NCBI GenBank assembly: GCA_002315745.1
Contig: DCID01000009.1
Coordinates: forward strand, 38,849 to 102,848
Direction: 5' to 3'
DNA: 64,000 bases
From: Bacteroidales bacterium UBA1735
GTDB lineage: Bacteria; Bacteroidota; Bacteroidia; Bacteroidales; Paludibacteraceae
Position 1 is the first letter of the stretch, and each line of letters opens with the position of its first letter. Below the pieces are notes generated by a model. That model saw only the letters and a program-made list of their open reading frames with translations. It was not told the origin of the DNA and made no database searches. The position numbers were made by a program, and so were the translations under genes. Below are positions 23,499-32,935 of the stretch, piece after piece.

Positions 23499-24761
23499 AT
23501 GATGAAGGTCTATAAGTTTGGTGGGGCATCGGTAAAGGATGCGGCAGGGATAGAGAACCTGAAGTGTATCCTGTCCATGACGAAGGACAACCTGATGGTG
23601 GTTATATCCGCCATGGGGAAGACCACTAACGGCTTAGAGACCGTAGTCAATCAACTGTGGGAGCATAACAACCCTGCGGCACAGACCGCACTACAAACCA
23701 TTCGGGACTATCACCAAACCATCATTCGTGACTTAGGACTGACCTTGTCCGCGAAAGAACTCTTCCCCGATACCATCTTACAGATGCCTGTAGGCACAAA
23801 CTATGATCGCTTCTACGACCAGATAGTGAGTTTGGGCGAACTGGCTTCAACCCGCATTATTCATGCCTACCTCGTCGCCCAAGGAATGGACGCGGAGTGG
23901 CTAGACATGACGCATATCTTACGAACGGATAGTACTTTCCGCGAGGCGGGAGTAGATATCCCTGCCTCGCAAGAGGCGCTCAGCAGGAAGGTGGGGAAGA
24001 GTTTAGAGGACGCTTCGCTACGGGTTAGAGGTGAGAGATTGGTATATATCGCTCAGGGATTCATCGGCGGTACGGAAGATGGGCAGCGAACGACGTTAGG
24101 ACGAGAAGGAAGTGACTACACGGCGGCGCTGGTGGCGAACATGCTGGACGCCGAGTCGGTAACGATATGGAAAGATGTGCCGGGTATACTCAATGCCGAT
24201 CCACGACTCGTGGAGAACACGGTACTCATCGACGAACTGAGTTATATCGAAGCCGTCGAGTTGGCGTATAGCGGTGCGCAAGTGATTCACCCGAAGACGA
24301 TTCGTCCACTCGAGAATAAGCGCATCCCGCTCTATGTGAAACCTTTTGGTGATCCCACTGCGGCGGGCTCCATCATCCATGCTACGGACAAAAAAATAGA
24401 TGTGCCCGTCTATATATGGCGCAAGAATCAGTTGCTGATCACCCTTCGTGCTAAGGATTTCTCGTTCATGCTGGAAGAGAGCTTGAGTCACATCTTCGAT
24501 ATCATTCATCGGCATCGACTCAAAGTGTCGTTGATCCAATCTTCGGCGGTGACTATATCGGTATGTGTGGACAATACACGCTATGTGCAGGACGCTATGA
24601 ACGAACTACAAAGCGCGTATCGAGTGACTTATAACGAAGGCTTGAACCTGCTGACTATTCGGGGTACTTCGCCCGATATACTGCGTCAAGAACAAGAAGG
24701 ACGCGAGGTGCTGCTCACGCAACTCACACGTCGGACAGCGAGACTGGTGGTGAAGAGGTGA
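23499..24761 (+). CDS. lysC: Aspartate kinase
   Basis: Phosphorylates aspartate, the first step to lysine, threonine and methionine. The 420-residue monofunctional enzyme has KVYKFGGASVKDA at the start, GREGSDYTAALVA near residue 200 and GAQVIHPKTIRPL near 260, then two ACT-like regulatory repeats (LITLRAKDFSFM; AVTISVCVDN). Residues about 168-180 (DASLRVRGERL) are encoded by a dispersed repeat that matches the reverse strand of 60691-60725 outside any gene. Despite this the frame continues and downstream motifs are intact. The C terminus runs into a GGTTGCA tandem repeat. Start could be 23499 or 23502. Confidence 0.95.
   Translation: MMKVYKFGGASVKDAAGIENLKCILSMTKDNLMVVISAMGKTTNGLETVVNQLWEHNNPAAQTALQTIRDYHQTIIRDLGLTLSAKELFPDTILQMPVGTNYDRFYDQIVSLGELASTRIIHAYLVAQGMDAEWLDMTHILRTDSTFREAGVDIPASQEALSRKVGKSLEDASLRVRGERLVYIAQGFIGGTEDGQRTTLGREGSDYTAALVANMLDAESVTIWKDVPGILNADPRLVENTVLIDELSYIEAVELAYSGAQVIHPKTIRPLENKRIPLYVKPFGDPTAAGSIIHATDKKIDVPVYIWRKNQLLITLRAKDFSFMLEESLSHIFDIIHRHRLKVSLIQSSAVTISVCVDNTRYVQDAMNELQSAYRVTYNEGLNLLTIRGTSPDILRQEQEGREVLLTQLTRRTARLVVKR
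24002..24037 (+). repeat. Dispersed repeat in frame inside lysC
   Basis: About 36 bases (TTTAGAGGACGCTTCGCTAC, then GGGTTAGAGGTGAGAG) match, with a few differences, the reverse complement of 60691-60725 in the gene-free gap after the uvrD-type gene. Relatives of aspartate kinase have no such segment before the YIAQGFIG strand. Confidence 0.8.
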
Positions 24762-24763
24762 GA

Positions 24764-24816
24764 GGTTGCAGGTTGTAGGTTGCAGGTTGCAGGTTGCAGG
24801 TTACAGGTTGCAGGTT
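24764..24816. repeat. 7-bp tandem repeat GGTTGCA
   Basis: Seven full units and one partial unit of GGTTGCA, with two single-base variants, fill the gap between lysC and the YitT gene. Confidence 0.96.
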
Positions 24817-24833
24817 AGAGATTAAAGATAAAT

Positions 24834-25859
24834 ATGGATAATACAGTTAGTAATTATTTTAAGGCGGCGTACTGGAAGGAGTTAGGACTCTCGTTCTATC
24901 ACGCGCTTGGGACATGGAAGTTCTGGAAAGAACTAGTCATGATGACAATCGGTATGATGTTTGGCGCAGCTGCCGTGTACTATTTCTTAATGCCCAGTCA
25001 CCTGATCGTAGGTACGATATCGGGTCTGAGTATTGTGATCAATACCCTTATCGGTGGTAATGCGGACACCTTCTCGTACCTAGTGGTAGGTATCAATACG
25101 ATCCTGCTACTCTTGGCATTCCTGCTGATCGGTAACGAGTTTGGCGCTAAGACGGTGTATACGGCACTGATTCTAGGCCCATTGGTACAGTTCTGGGCAA
25201 AAGTGTATCCGTACGAGCGCTTCACATGCGATATCATCGATGGTCAACTCGTACAAGTGCGCGACTCGGTGATGTCCGCCGGATTGGGCATGGGCGATGT
25301 GTTGTTTGACCTCATCTGCTTCGTGATACTGCTGAGCGTATGTCAGGCGTTCCTCTTCCGAATCAATGCATCCACCGGAGGATTGGATATATTGGCAAAG
25401 ATTATCAATAAGTACCTGCACTTCGATATTGGTACATCGGTATCCATAGGCGGTGCGATGATATGCTGCACGGCATTCTTTATCAATGACTTCCGAATGG
25501 TGGTTATTGGTCTGATAGGTACATGGGTGAACGGATTGGTGGTGGACTACTTCACTGCATCCCTCAATAAACGCAAGCGGGTATGTATCATCTCCAAGGA
25601 GTATGAGAAGATACGGCAATATATCATCTCCGAATTGATACGCGGATGCTCCTTATATAAAGTGACCGGTGGCTATTCGGGCGAGGAGATGACCGAGATA
25701 CAGACGCTACTGACACAGGACGAGTTCTCGTCCCTCATGGCGTTCGTAAGAGAGAATGATATCAAAGCCTTTATCACGGCAGGTAACTGCTCGGAAGTGT
25801 ATGGACTATGGTTCCAACATAAAAAACACCATGGACATATAGAGATTGTCAATGAATAA
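24834..25859 (+). CDS. YitT family membrane protein
   Basis: A 341-residue protein with five to six membrane helices (residues about 38-230, e.g. MTIGMMFGAAAVYYFLMP, SYLVVGINTILLLLAFLLIG) matching the YitT/DUF161 family, with the usual STGGLDILAKIINKYLHFDIGT motif. A C-terminal cytoplasmic DUF2179 domain follows (LIRGCSLYKVTGGYSGEE, then DIKAFITAGNCSEVYG). The family's transport substrate is not established. The N terminus is about 35 residues longer than in Bacillus YitT. It follows lysC after a tandem repeat; no separate promoter is evident. Confidence 0.9.
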   Translation: MDNTVSNYFKAAYWKELGLSFYHALGTWKFWKELVMMTIGMMFGAAAVYYFLMPSHLIVGTISGLSIVINTLIGGNADTFSYLVVGINTILLLLAFLLIGNEFGAKTVYTALILGPLVQFWAKVYPYERFTCDIIDGQLVQVRDSVMSAGLGMGDVLFDLICFVILLSVCQAFLFRINASTGGLDILAKIINKYLHFDIGTSVSIGGAMICCTAFFINDFRMVVIGLIGTWVNGLVVDYFTASLNKRKRVCIISKEYEKIRQYIISELIRGCSLYKVTGGYSGEEMTEIQTLLTQDEFSSLMAFVRENDIKAFITAGNCSEVYGLWFQHKKHHGHIEIVNE

Positions 25860-25874
25860 ATAGAAAAAATAGAT

Positions 25875-26774
25875 ATGAAACCTACATTATTTGTATTGGC
25901 TGCCGGAATGGGTAGCCGTTATGGAGGATTGAAACAGTTAGATGGTCTAGGCCCATCAGGTGAGACCATTATGGATTATTCCGTATTCGACGCATTACGT
26001 GCGGGGTTCGGAAAGATCGTGTTCGTTATTCGTAAGGATTTTGAAGATGATTTCCGTCAAGTAGTCTTAGCCAAATATCAAGATAAAGTACCTTGCGAAG
26101 TGTGCTTCCAATCATTGGATAAGTTACCAGCAGGTTTCACGCTCAATCCTGAGCGTACCAAACCATGGGGTACCAATCATGCCGTGCTGATGGGTAAGGA
26201 TGTGATCCATGAGCCCTTCGCCGTCATCAATGCCGATGACTTCTATGGAAAAGACTCCTTCCAAGTATTGGCAGACTATCTGAAGAACTTAGACGGCAAG
26301 CAGGGAGACTGGTGCATGGTAGGATATCGTGTACAGAACACCCTTTCCGAACACGGGTCGGTGAGCCGTGGTGTATGCACCACCGATAAGGATGGCTTGT
26401 TGACCGATGTGGTAGAGCGCACTAAGATAGAAGCCAAAAATGGGAAGATCTACTTCACAGAGAATGACGTAGATACCGAACTGGCACTCAACACACCCGT
26501 GTCGATGAACATGTGGGGCTTCACGCCGGAGTACTTCGCTATGGCAGAGAAAGGATTCTCCGAGTTCCTCCAAGTGAACGGACAAGAACTGAAAAAAGAG
26601 TACTATATCCCCACGATGGTCAATGACGCTATTGTGGCTGGTCAGGCTACATGCCGCGTGCTCGATACGACGAGCAAATGGTTTGGCGTGACCTATGCAG
26701 AGGATCGTGAGATGGTCGTCAAGAAGATTCAGGAACTAGTTAATCAAGGTGTTTACCCCGCTAAACTCTTTTAA
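25875..26774 (+). CDS. Sugar nucleotidyltransferase
   Basis: A 299-residue enzyme of the NTP_transferase family that couples a sugar phosphate to a nucleotide. The nucleotide-binding start is LFVLAAGMGSRYGGLKQLDG; a metal-binding site is VINADDFYG near residue 117; WGTNHAVLMGKD and VSMNMWGFTP follow. This form, lacking the left-handed beta helix, is widespread in Bacteroidetes and Firmicutes and is annotated only broadly; the exact sugar and nucleotide cannot be read. It is 2 bases before galE, which favours a role in UDP-hexose supply for surface polysaccharide. Confidence 0.9.
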   Translation: MKPTLFVLAAGMGSRYGGLKQLDGLGPSGETIMDYSVFDALRAGFGKIVFVIRKDFEDDFRQVVLAKYQDKVPCEVCFQSLDKLPAGFTLNPERTKPWGTNHAVLMGKDVIHEPFAVINADDFYGKDSFQVLADYLKNLDGKQGDWCMVGYRVQNTLSEHGSVSRGVCTTDKDGLLTDVVERTKIEAKNGKIYFTENDVDTELALNTPVSMNMWGFTPEYFAMAEKGFSEFLQVNGQELKKEYYIPTMVNDAIVAGQATCRVLDTTSKWFGVTYAEDREMVVKKIQELVNQGVYPAKLF

Positions 26775-26776
26775 TT

Positions 26777-27808
26777 ATGGCAAGAATATTAGTAACAGGT
26801 GGAACAGGCTATATCGGTTCCCATACGGTGGTGGAACTGATGCAGCAAGGCTACGAGGTGATCATTGTAGATAACCTCTCCAACTCGAATATAGATGTAC
26901 TGGATGGCATCGAAGCCATCGTGGGTAAGCGACCTACGTTTGAGAACATCGATTGTACCAACTATGTCGATATGGATCGTCTTTTCTCACGATACCAACC
27001 TATCGATGGCGTCATCCATTTTGCTGCCAGCAAAGCAGTGGGCGAGTCCGTGGAGAAACCGCTGATGTACTATCGTAATAATATCGGCTCGTTAGTGACA
27101 CTATTGGAGTTGATGAAGACCTATCAGGTACCTAACATTGTGTTCTCGTCCTCGTGTACGGTCTATGGTCAACCCGATGCCCAACATCTGCCAGTCGATG
27201 AGTCGGCACCTATTCAGAAAGCACTGTCTCCATACGGTAACACGAAACAGGTCAATGAGGATATTATCCGCGATGCAGCGCATGCGGATGCTAATTTACA
27301 TGCAACTATCCTGCGCTACTTCAATCCTATTGGTGCCCACCCATCGGCTATGATAGGCGAACTGCCCAATGGCGTACCTAATAACTTACTGCCTTTCGTC
27401 ACACAGACGGCTGCAGGATTGAGACAAGAGTTGAAAGTCTTTGGCGACGATTATAATACACCCGACGGCTCGTGCATACGCGACTATATCTATGTGGTGG
27501 ATCTAGCCAAAGCCCATGTCAAAGCGGTAGAGCGTATGCTCATCGTGCCCGAGCGTGAACAAGTAGAGACCTTTAACTTAGGTACAGGACGCGGTCTATC
27601 GGTACTCGAGATCGTACGGGACTTTATGGAAGCAACGGGCGTGAAGGTGCCCTATACGATAGTAGGTCGTCGCGAAGGCGATATCGAACAGGTGTGGGCT
27701 AATCCTAAGTATGCCAATGAAGTATTAGGATGGAAAGCTGATACACCGGTCAAAGAGGTGCTGCTGTCGGCATGGAAGTGGGAGAAGAGACTGAGGAATA
27801 TAGTGTAG
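26777..27808 (+). CDS. galE: UDP-glucose 4-epimerase
   Basis: Interconverts UDP-glucose and UDP-galactose using bound NAD. The 343-residue protein has the Rossmann start VTGGTGYIGSHTVVEL, SSSCTVYG (catalytic Ser/Thr region, residues about 122-129), the catalytic Tyr-Lys as YGNTKQ near 154, YFNPIGAHPSAMIGE and a C-terminal NLGTGRGLSVLEIV. Length is normal for GalE. It follows the nucleotidyltransferase by 2 bases and precedes a pseudouridine synthase, probably as part of one transcript. Confidence 0.96.
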   Translation: MARILVTGGTGYIGSHTVVELMQQGYEVIIVDNLSNSNIDVLDGIEAIVGKRPTFENIDCTNYVDMDRLFSRYQPIDGVIHFAASKAVGESVEKPLMYYRNNIGSLVTLLELMKTYQVPNIVFSSSCTVYGQPDAQHLPVDESAPIQKALSPYGNTKQVNEDIIRDAAHADANLHATILRYFNPIGAHPSAMIGELPNGVPNNLLPFVTQTAAGLRQELKVFGDDYNTPDGSCIRDYIYVVDLAKAHVKAVERMLIVPEREQVETFNLGTGRGLSVLEIVRDFMEATGVKVPYTIVGRREGDIEQVWANPKYANEVLGWKADTPVKEVLLSAWKWEKRLRNIV

Positions 27809-27818
27809 AGTTGAAGGA

Positions 27819-28496
27819 ATGGAAGTACTTTACGAAGATAATCATATTATCGCGGTGAATAAGACCTGCAGCGAGATTGTGCAGGGTGACAAGACGGGCG
27901 ATACACCACTCAGCGAGATGGTGAAGGCTTATATCAAAGAGGCCTATCATAAACCCGGTGATGTGTTTATCGGTGTGCCCCATCGATTAGACCGACCCAC
28001 GAGTGGCGTGGTGCTCTTTGCTCGCACGAGCAAGGCGTTAGCACGACTCAATGCTATGTTCCAATCGCACGAACAGATTCGTAAGACCTATTGGGCGATT
28101 GTCCAAGGCCAACCCAAAGAGGCTGCAGGCAGATTGGAGAACTACCTCGTTCGTAACGAGAAAATGAATAAGTCATTCGTGGCTAAGTCCAACGATAAGG
28201 ACGCGAAGTTGGCAGTATTGACGTACAAGACTTTGGCGAAGGGTGATCACTATACCTTGCTCGAAGTGAACTTAGAGACAGGGCGGCACCATCAGATACG
28301 ATGCCAACTGGCAGCCATAGGTTGCCCGGTCAAAGGAGACCTCAAATATGGCGCCAAGCGATCCAATCCCGATGGCGGAATATGCTTACATGCTCGTGAG
28401 ATAGCATTCGAACATCCCGTCAGTCACGAACCCATTGTGATCACAGCGCCTACACCCAATGATACGATTTGGAATAGTTTGATGCACGATGCATGA
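27819..28496 (+). CDS. RNA pseudouridine synthase, RluA family
   Basis: A 225-residue enzyme that isomerises uridine in rRNA or tRNA. It lacks the N-terminal S4 domain and starts directly with the catalytic fold (VLYEDNHIIAVNKTC). The catalytic Asp is in HRLDRPTSGVVLFARTSKA near residue 57; LETGRHHQIRCQLA and CLHAREIAFEHP follow. The target position cannot be read. The last residues MHDA and the stop are encoded by a short tandem repeat (28482-28547), and the same MHDA peptide appears inside UDP-glucose dehydrogenase where a related repeat is inserted. Confidence 0.93.
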   Translation: MEVLYEDNHIIAVNKTCSEIVQGDKTGDTPLSEMVKAYIKEAYHKPGDVFIGVPHRLDRPTSGVVLFARTSKALARLNAMFQSHEQIRKTYWAIVQGQPKEAAGRLENYLVRNEKMNKSFVAKSNDKDAKLAVLTYKTLAKGDHYTLLEVNLETGRHHQIRCQLAAIGCPVKGDLKYGAKRSNPDGGICLHAREIAFEHPVSHEPIVITAPTPNDTIWNSLMHDA

Positions 28497-28547
28497 TGCA
28501 CGATGTACGATGCACGATGCACGATGTACAATGCACGATGCACGATG
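28482..28547. repeat. ATGCACG-type tandem repeat
   Basis: Repeated ATGCACG/ATGTACG units of 7-9 bases fill the end of the pseudouridine synthase gene and the gap after it. A related stretch lies inside the ugd gene at about 31949-31986. Confidence 0.93.
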
Positions 28548-28575
28548 AATATTAACCTTTTAAATGTATGGAAGT

Positions 28576-29007
28576 ATGAAGAAATGTATGGTAGCCTTAA
28601 TGGCATTAATGATGACGTTCTCTGCGTATGCAGACAGTAAGAAAGCGATTGCACTGGCAGCTCTGCCTGAATCAGCACGAGAGATTATCTCTACTTATTT
28701 CGCTGATCAGAGTGTGTCTTATGTCACGATGGAGCAAGATTTCTTGGATGTGGATTTTGATGTGAAGATGCAGAATGGTGCTGAATTGGAGTTCGATAAG
28801 AAGGGATTACTCAAGTCCATTGATATGCAGAACCTGTCGGTACCTGCTCAGTTATTACCTGAACTGATCAAGCAGTATGTGGAAAAGAACTACCCACAAG
28901 CTAAGATTGTGAAGTATGCCATCGATGCACGCGATCAGGAGATCAAATTGGATAATGGCCTCGAACTGGTCTTTGATAAGGCAGGCCAATTCCTTAAAAT
29001 AGATTGA
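28576..29007 (+). CDS. PepSY-like periplasmic protein
   Basis: A 143-residue exported protein. The signal peptide is MKKCMVALMALMMTFSAYA. The mature part contains two copies of the PepSY-like (DUF2874) pattern: LPESAREIISTYF with VDFDVKMQNGAELEFDKKGLLKSI, then LPELIKQYVEKNYPQ with QEIKLDNGLELVFDKAGQFLKID. Such proteins are typical of gut Bacteroidales; they resemble beta-lactamase-inhibitor-like folds and their function is not established. The start is 28576, where the signal peptide begins; a start at 28564 would add MYGS. The GH13 gene follows 1 base later. Confidence 0.87.
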   Translation: MKKCMVALMALMMTFSAYADSKKAIALAALPESAREIISTYFADQSVSYVTMEQDFLDVDFDVKMQNGAELEFDKKGLLKSIDMQNLSVPAQLLPELIKQYVEKNYPQAKIVKYAIDARDQEIKLDNGLELVFDKAGQFLKID

Positions 29008-29008
29008 T

Positions 29009-31672
29009 ATGCGTAAAAGTTTATTTGTACTGATTCTAGTAGGTGCTGTCGTGAGTGCGATGGCACAAGTGACCACTATTCCTACACCCGTGACGAAAGG
29101 CTATGCGGGTGAGATCACCATCATCTTTAACCCCAACGAGGGCAATAAGGGTATGGTGGGCGCTACTAGTTGCTATGCCCATACGGGACTCATTACGGAG
29201 AAAAGTACCTCCGACTCGGATTGGAAATATTGTGTCAATTCGAAGTGGCGTGATGCTTCTACGAAAACCAAGATGACCAAGGATAATGATGGTAACTGGC
29301 GTTTGACAATACCCAATATCAACACCTACTACGGCTGTCCTACGACGGAGGAAATCAAAAAAATGGCTTTCGTCTTCAACGATGGCGCCAGTGGTAATAA
29401 GGAAGGTAAAGCGGTGGGGGATAAAGATATCTACGTGGAAATAGTGGATGCCAGCAAGTTATCGTTGACGGTCAAGTGCTCCTCGAACCCTTACGCCAAT
29501 GCGGGTGAGCCACTCACGTTCCAGTGCACCACCACCAAGACGGCGAACATCACGGTCAAACGCAATGATACGATCGTAGCTACCGAGACTTCCACCACCT
29601 CGTGGACATACACCGAAGTGATGCGCTTAGATACGGTTTCGTTCTCCATTACTGCCGAAGAGTTAGACCAATCGAATAGAGTAACTAAGTCCTACACGAT
29701 CATGGGCTTGCCTGCTCCGGTCGAAGAAGCACGTCCTGCAGGTGTCGAAGTGGGTATCTATTATCCTACCAACTCTTCCGTGACACTCTGTACCTATGCA
29801 GCACACTGTGTGACCCCAGGCGATCGCTCGACTATCGAACATGATCAGAACGTTTTCCTCCTGGGTGAGGTAAACGGCTGGAAGATCAAACCCAAATACC
29901 AACTCAAACGCGATGGTAACTACTTCTGGATTACACTCACTAACCAGCCTGCAGGTGTGGAGCGTGCGTTCCAATATGCAGTTGTTCGTGGTGATGGCAA
30001 GATGGTGAACATTACGGACTTATATAGCGAAAAAGTCTTGCACCCCGATGATCAATATGAACCTAAGAAAGTGGATCCAAGCCTCAAGTCCTATCCAAAG
30101 GGTGCGGATGGTAGTTATGTGTCCATCTATAAGGCGGGCGAAAAATCATCCTATAACTGGTCAGAAGCCACTTTGAACTTCAAGCGTCCCGACAAGAACA
30201 ACCTTATTATATATGAGGTGTGGACATACGACTATACACCAGATCGCAGTTTCGCCGGGTTAAAGAAACGTTTGGACTACATCCAGAACTTAGGTATCAA
30301 CTGCTTGGAACTAATGCCTGTCACTGAGTTTGATGGTAACTATAACTGGGGCTATTCGCCCAACCACTATTTCGCGTTGGATAAAGCCTATGGTACACCC
30401 GATGACCTCAAGGACTTAGTGGATGCCTGTCACCAACGCGGTATAGCCGTCGTATTGGATATGGTATTTAACCACGCCACGGGCGGTAACCCGATGAATA
30501 AACTCTATCCCTATGGGGACGACTTGGCATATAACCCATGGTTCAATGTCGAACCTCCTCACAAAGATGAGGATGGAGGTAATACCTATTACGAGGACTG
30601 GAACCATGATTTTGCACCCACCAAAGATATGTTTAAGAAAGTGCTTAAGTACTGGCTCGAGGAGTATAAGATAGATGGTTACCGTATGGACTTGAGTCAC
30701 GGCTTCTGCGGTGCGGACAAGACCACTCGTTATGCCAACCTTAAGGAGTATCAGGCGGTAGTGAATACCACTTCCCCCGGTGCGTACTTTATCCAAGAGT
30801 ATTGGGGCGCTACCCCCGACAAGAGCGTCATTATCAACGATGGCATGATATGCTGGACAGGTAATGAACTGAATGAGAAATATGCGCAATGCGCGATGGG
30901 GTATAGTTCCAACTCTGAATTGTCGAAAGCCAATCGCGATGGGTACGTGGCATACAATGAGTCCCATGACGAGGAACGCAATTTCTATAAAGCGAAGGAG
31001 TATGGAGCAACCACCGCTATCAAAACGGATTCGTTGGTGCGACTTAGTCGTATCGCGGCAGTGATGGGTATGAACACGCTGCTCAATGGTTCGCACATGA
31101 TCTACCAATATGGCGAGATTGGATATGACTGGAGCATTGACTATAATGGGCGTACCGGTATCAAACCACGTATTGAGAAACTGGGCTGGTTAGATAAAGG
31201 TCAACCTCGTATGCTGCAATTGCAGATCGTGTCCAAACTCATTCAATTGCGTACGCGTCTGCTGCCGAGTGTGTTCGCAGGTAATCCAACCAACCAATCG
31301 CTGTCGAACACGTTCGTGAAGACGGTGCAATGGGGAGGAGATGTGTTTGTAGCGGCTAATTTTGATCCGTCTTCGACGAAGACTACCACTTTACCTTCGG
31401 GTACATGGTACGATTATCTCAATGGCGCTACTAAAATGACTTCGTCAACGATCACCCTTAAGGCAGGTGAGATACGGGCTTTCACAGGCACGAAGATCGA
31501 TGCACCGGTTATCCCGGATTCGTATGATTTATTGGCAGCAGGTATAGAAGAAATCTATGCCCAAGAATGGCCTACCAATGAGGCTGTTAAGATCCTACAA
31601 GATGGACAAATATACATCTTGAAGAACAATATCCTCTATGACCTGCTTGGTCACCGAGTTATGTCCAAATAG
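29009..31672 (+). CDS. Secreted GH13 alpha-amylase family protein
   Basis: An 887-residue secreted glycoside hydrolase of family 13, expected to act on alpha-glucans. Signal peptide to about Ala19. Residues 25-240 hold starch-binding-like beta domains, 250-375 a CBM48-like domain, and 395-760 the catalytic barrel. The four GH13 regions are visible: DMVFNH; GYRMDLSHG with nucleophile Asp561; FIQEYWG with acid-base Glu597; and NESHDEER with His653 and Asp654. The C-terminal tail (ILQDGQIYILKNNILYDLLGHRV) resembles a short type IX-like tail seen in Bacteroidales secreted proteins. Whether it is an amylase, pullulanase or branching enzyme cannot be read with confidence. Confidence 0.9.
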   Translation: MRKSLFVLILVGAVVSAMAQVTTIPTPVTKGYAGEITIIFNPNEGNKGMVGATSCYAHTGLITEKSTSDSDWKYCVNSKWRDASTKTKMTKDNDGNWRLTIPNINTYYGCPTTEEIKKMAFVFNDGASGNKEGKAVGDKDIYVEIVDASKLSLTVKCSSNPYANAGEPLTFQCTTTKTANITVKRNDTIVATETSTTSWTYTEVMRLDTVSFSITAEELDQSNRVTKSYTIMGLPAPVEEARPAGVEVGIYYPTNSSVTLCTYAAHCVTPGDRSTIEHDQNVFLLGEVNGWKIKPKYQLKRDGNYFWITLTNQPAGVERAFQYAVVRGDGKMVNITDLYSEKVLHPDDQYEPKKVDPSLKSYPKGADGSYVSIYKAGEKSSYNWSEATLNFKRPDKNNLIIYEVWTYDYTPDRSFAGLKKRLDYIQNLGINCLELMPVTEFDGNYNWGYSPNHYFALDKAYGTPDDLKDLVDACHQRGIAVVLDMVFNHATGGNPMNKLYPYGDDLAYNPWFNVEPPHKDEDGGNTYYEDWNHDFAPTKDMFKKVLKYWLEEYKIDGYRMDLSHGFCGADKTTRYANLKEYQAVVNTTSPGAYFIQEYWGATPDKSVIINDGMICWTGNELNEKYAQCAMGYSSNSELSKANRDGYVAYNESHDEERNFYKAKEYGATTAIKTDSLVRLSRIAAVMGMNTLLNGSHMIYQYGEIGYDWSIDYNGRTGIKPRIEKLGWLDKGQPRMLQLQIVSKLIQLRTRLLPSVFAGNPTNQSLSNTFVKTVQWGGDVFVAANFDPSSTKTTTLPSGTWYDYLNGATKMTSSTITLKAGEIRAFTGTKIDAPVIPDSYDLLAAGIEEIYAQEWPTNEAVKILQDGQIYILKNNILYDLLGHRVMSK

Positions 31673-31675
31673 GAA

Positions 31676-32923
31676 CTAGTCGCGATTGAAGATATCGCGC
31701 GTATATACTTTCGATCTCACGTCATCAAGGCTTGAATCATAACGATTAGCAATGATGGCGTGTGATTGTTTTTTGAACGCCTCTAAGTCGTTGACCACTT
31801 GACTTCCGAAGAAGAGCGTGCCATCGGGCAGGGTGGGCTCGTAGATGATGAGCGAAGCCCCCTTGGCTTTGATACGCTTCATGATACCCTGGATAGCCGA
31901 CTGACGGAAATTATCCGAATTGGACTTCATCGTCAACCGATACACGCCAATCGTGCACTGTGCATCGTGCATCGTGCCTTGTACATCAAACTGGTTGTCC
32001 TCGGAGTAACTATACCAACCCGCCATCTGCAGTACGCGGTCTGCGATATAATCCTTACGGGTGCGGTTGGACTCTACGATGGCTTCGATGAGGTTCTCCG
32101 GCACATCCTGATAGTTAGCGAGCAACTGCTTCGTATCTTTCGGTAGGCAGTAACCTCCATAACCAAACGACGGATTATTATAGTGCGACCCAATACGCGG
32201 ATCGAGGCAGACACCATTGATGATGTCCTGTGTGTTCAGTCCTTTCGAGTCTGCGTAAGTGTCCAGTTCGTTGAAGTAGGACACGCGTAGCGCGAGGTAG
32301 GTATTGGCGAAGAGCTTAACGGCTTCTGCCTCGGTAGTACCCATATAGAGGGTCGGTATGTCTTGTTTGATAGCCCCTTCTTGCAGGATGTGGGCAAACT
32401 GCTCCGCCGCCTGACGCAGACGGGCATCGGATTGGTCAAAACCAACGATGATACGGGAAGGGTAGAGGTTATCGTAGAGTGCCTTCGATTCACGCAAGAA
32501 CTCCGGGGCAAAGATGATGTTATTAGAGTGCATCTTTGCGCGTACCTGCTCCGTATAACCGACAGGAATAGTGGACTTGATGACCATGATCGCGTTGGGG
32601 TTATACTGCATCACGGTCTCAATAACAGTCTCCACAGCAGAGGTATCGAAGAAGTTCTTCTGACTATCGTAGTTCGTAGGTGCTGCAATGACGACGAAGT
32701 CGGCATCTTGGTACGCGGTCTTAGCATCCAAAGTAGCCACTAGGTCTAAGTTCTTTTCTGCTAAGTACTGCTCGATATATTCGTCCTGTATAGGCGACTG
32801 ACGCCGATTAAGCATCTCCACTTTCTCGGGAACGATATCCACAGCAGTGACATGATGATGCTGTGCCAATAAGGTCGCAATGGATAAACCCACGTATCCT
32901 GTTCCTGCAACGGCTATTTTCAT
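31676..32923 (-). CDS. ugd: UDP-glucose 6-dehydrogenase
   Basis: Oxidises UDP-glucose to UDP-glucuronate for surface polysaccharide. The 415-residue protein has GTGYVGLSIATLLAQ at the start, VIAAPTNYD near 78, IKSTIPVGYTEQVR near 115 and PEFLRESKALYDN near 140. The catalytic Cys lies in GYGGYCLPKDTKQLL near residue 258. Residues about 313-325 (VQGTMHDAQCTI) lie between two conserved blocks and are encoded by the ATGCACG-type intergenic repeat, in frame. VYRLTMKSNSDNFRQSA follows intact. It is convergent with the GH13 gene with only 3 bases between stops, and lies downstream of the exporter gene. Confidence 0.95.
   Translation of the reverse strand: MKIAVAGTGYVGLSIATLLAQHHHVTAVDIVPEKVEMLNRRQSPIQDEYIEQYLAEKNLDLVATLDAKTAYQDADFVVIAAPTNYDSQKNFFDTSAVETVIETVMQYNPNAIMVIKSTIPVGYTEQVRAKMHSNNIIFAPEFLRESKALYDNLYPSRIIVGFDQSDARLRQAAEQFAHILQEGAIKQDIPTLYMGTTEAEAVKLFANTYLALRVSYFNELDTYADSKGLNTQDIINGVCLDPRIGSHYNNPSFGYGGYCLPKDTKQLLANYQDVPENLIEAIVESNRTRKDYIADRVLQMAGWYSYSEDNQFDVQGTMHDAQCTIGVYRLTMKSNSDNFRQSAIQGIMKRIKAKGASLIIYEPTLPDGTLFFGSQVVNDLEAFKKQSHAIIANRYDSSLDDVRSKVYTRDIFNRD
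31949..31986 (-). repeat. ATGCACG-type repeat in frame inside ugd
   Basis: The minus strand has GTACAAGGCACGATGCACGA and then TGCACAGTGCACGATT, matching the repeat units at 28482-28547. It encodes VQGTMHDAQCTI between conserved blocks of the dehydrogenase. Confidence 0.85.
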
Positions 32924-32935
32924 AGTGATAAAAGA

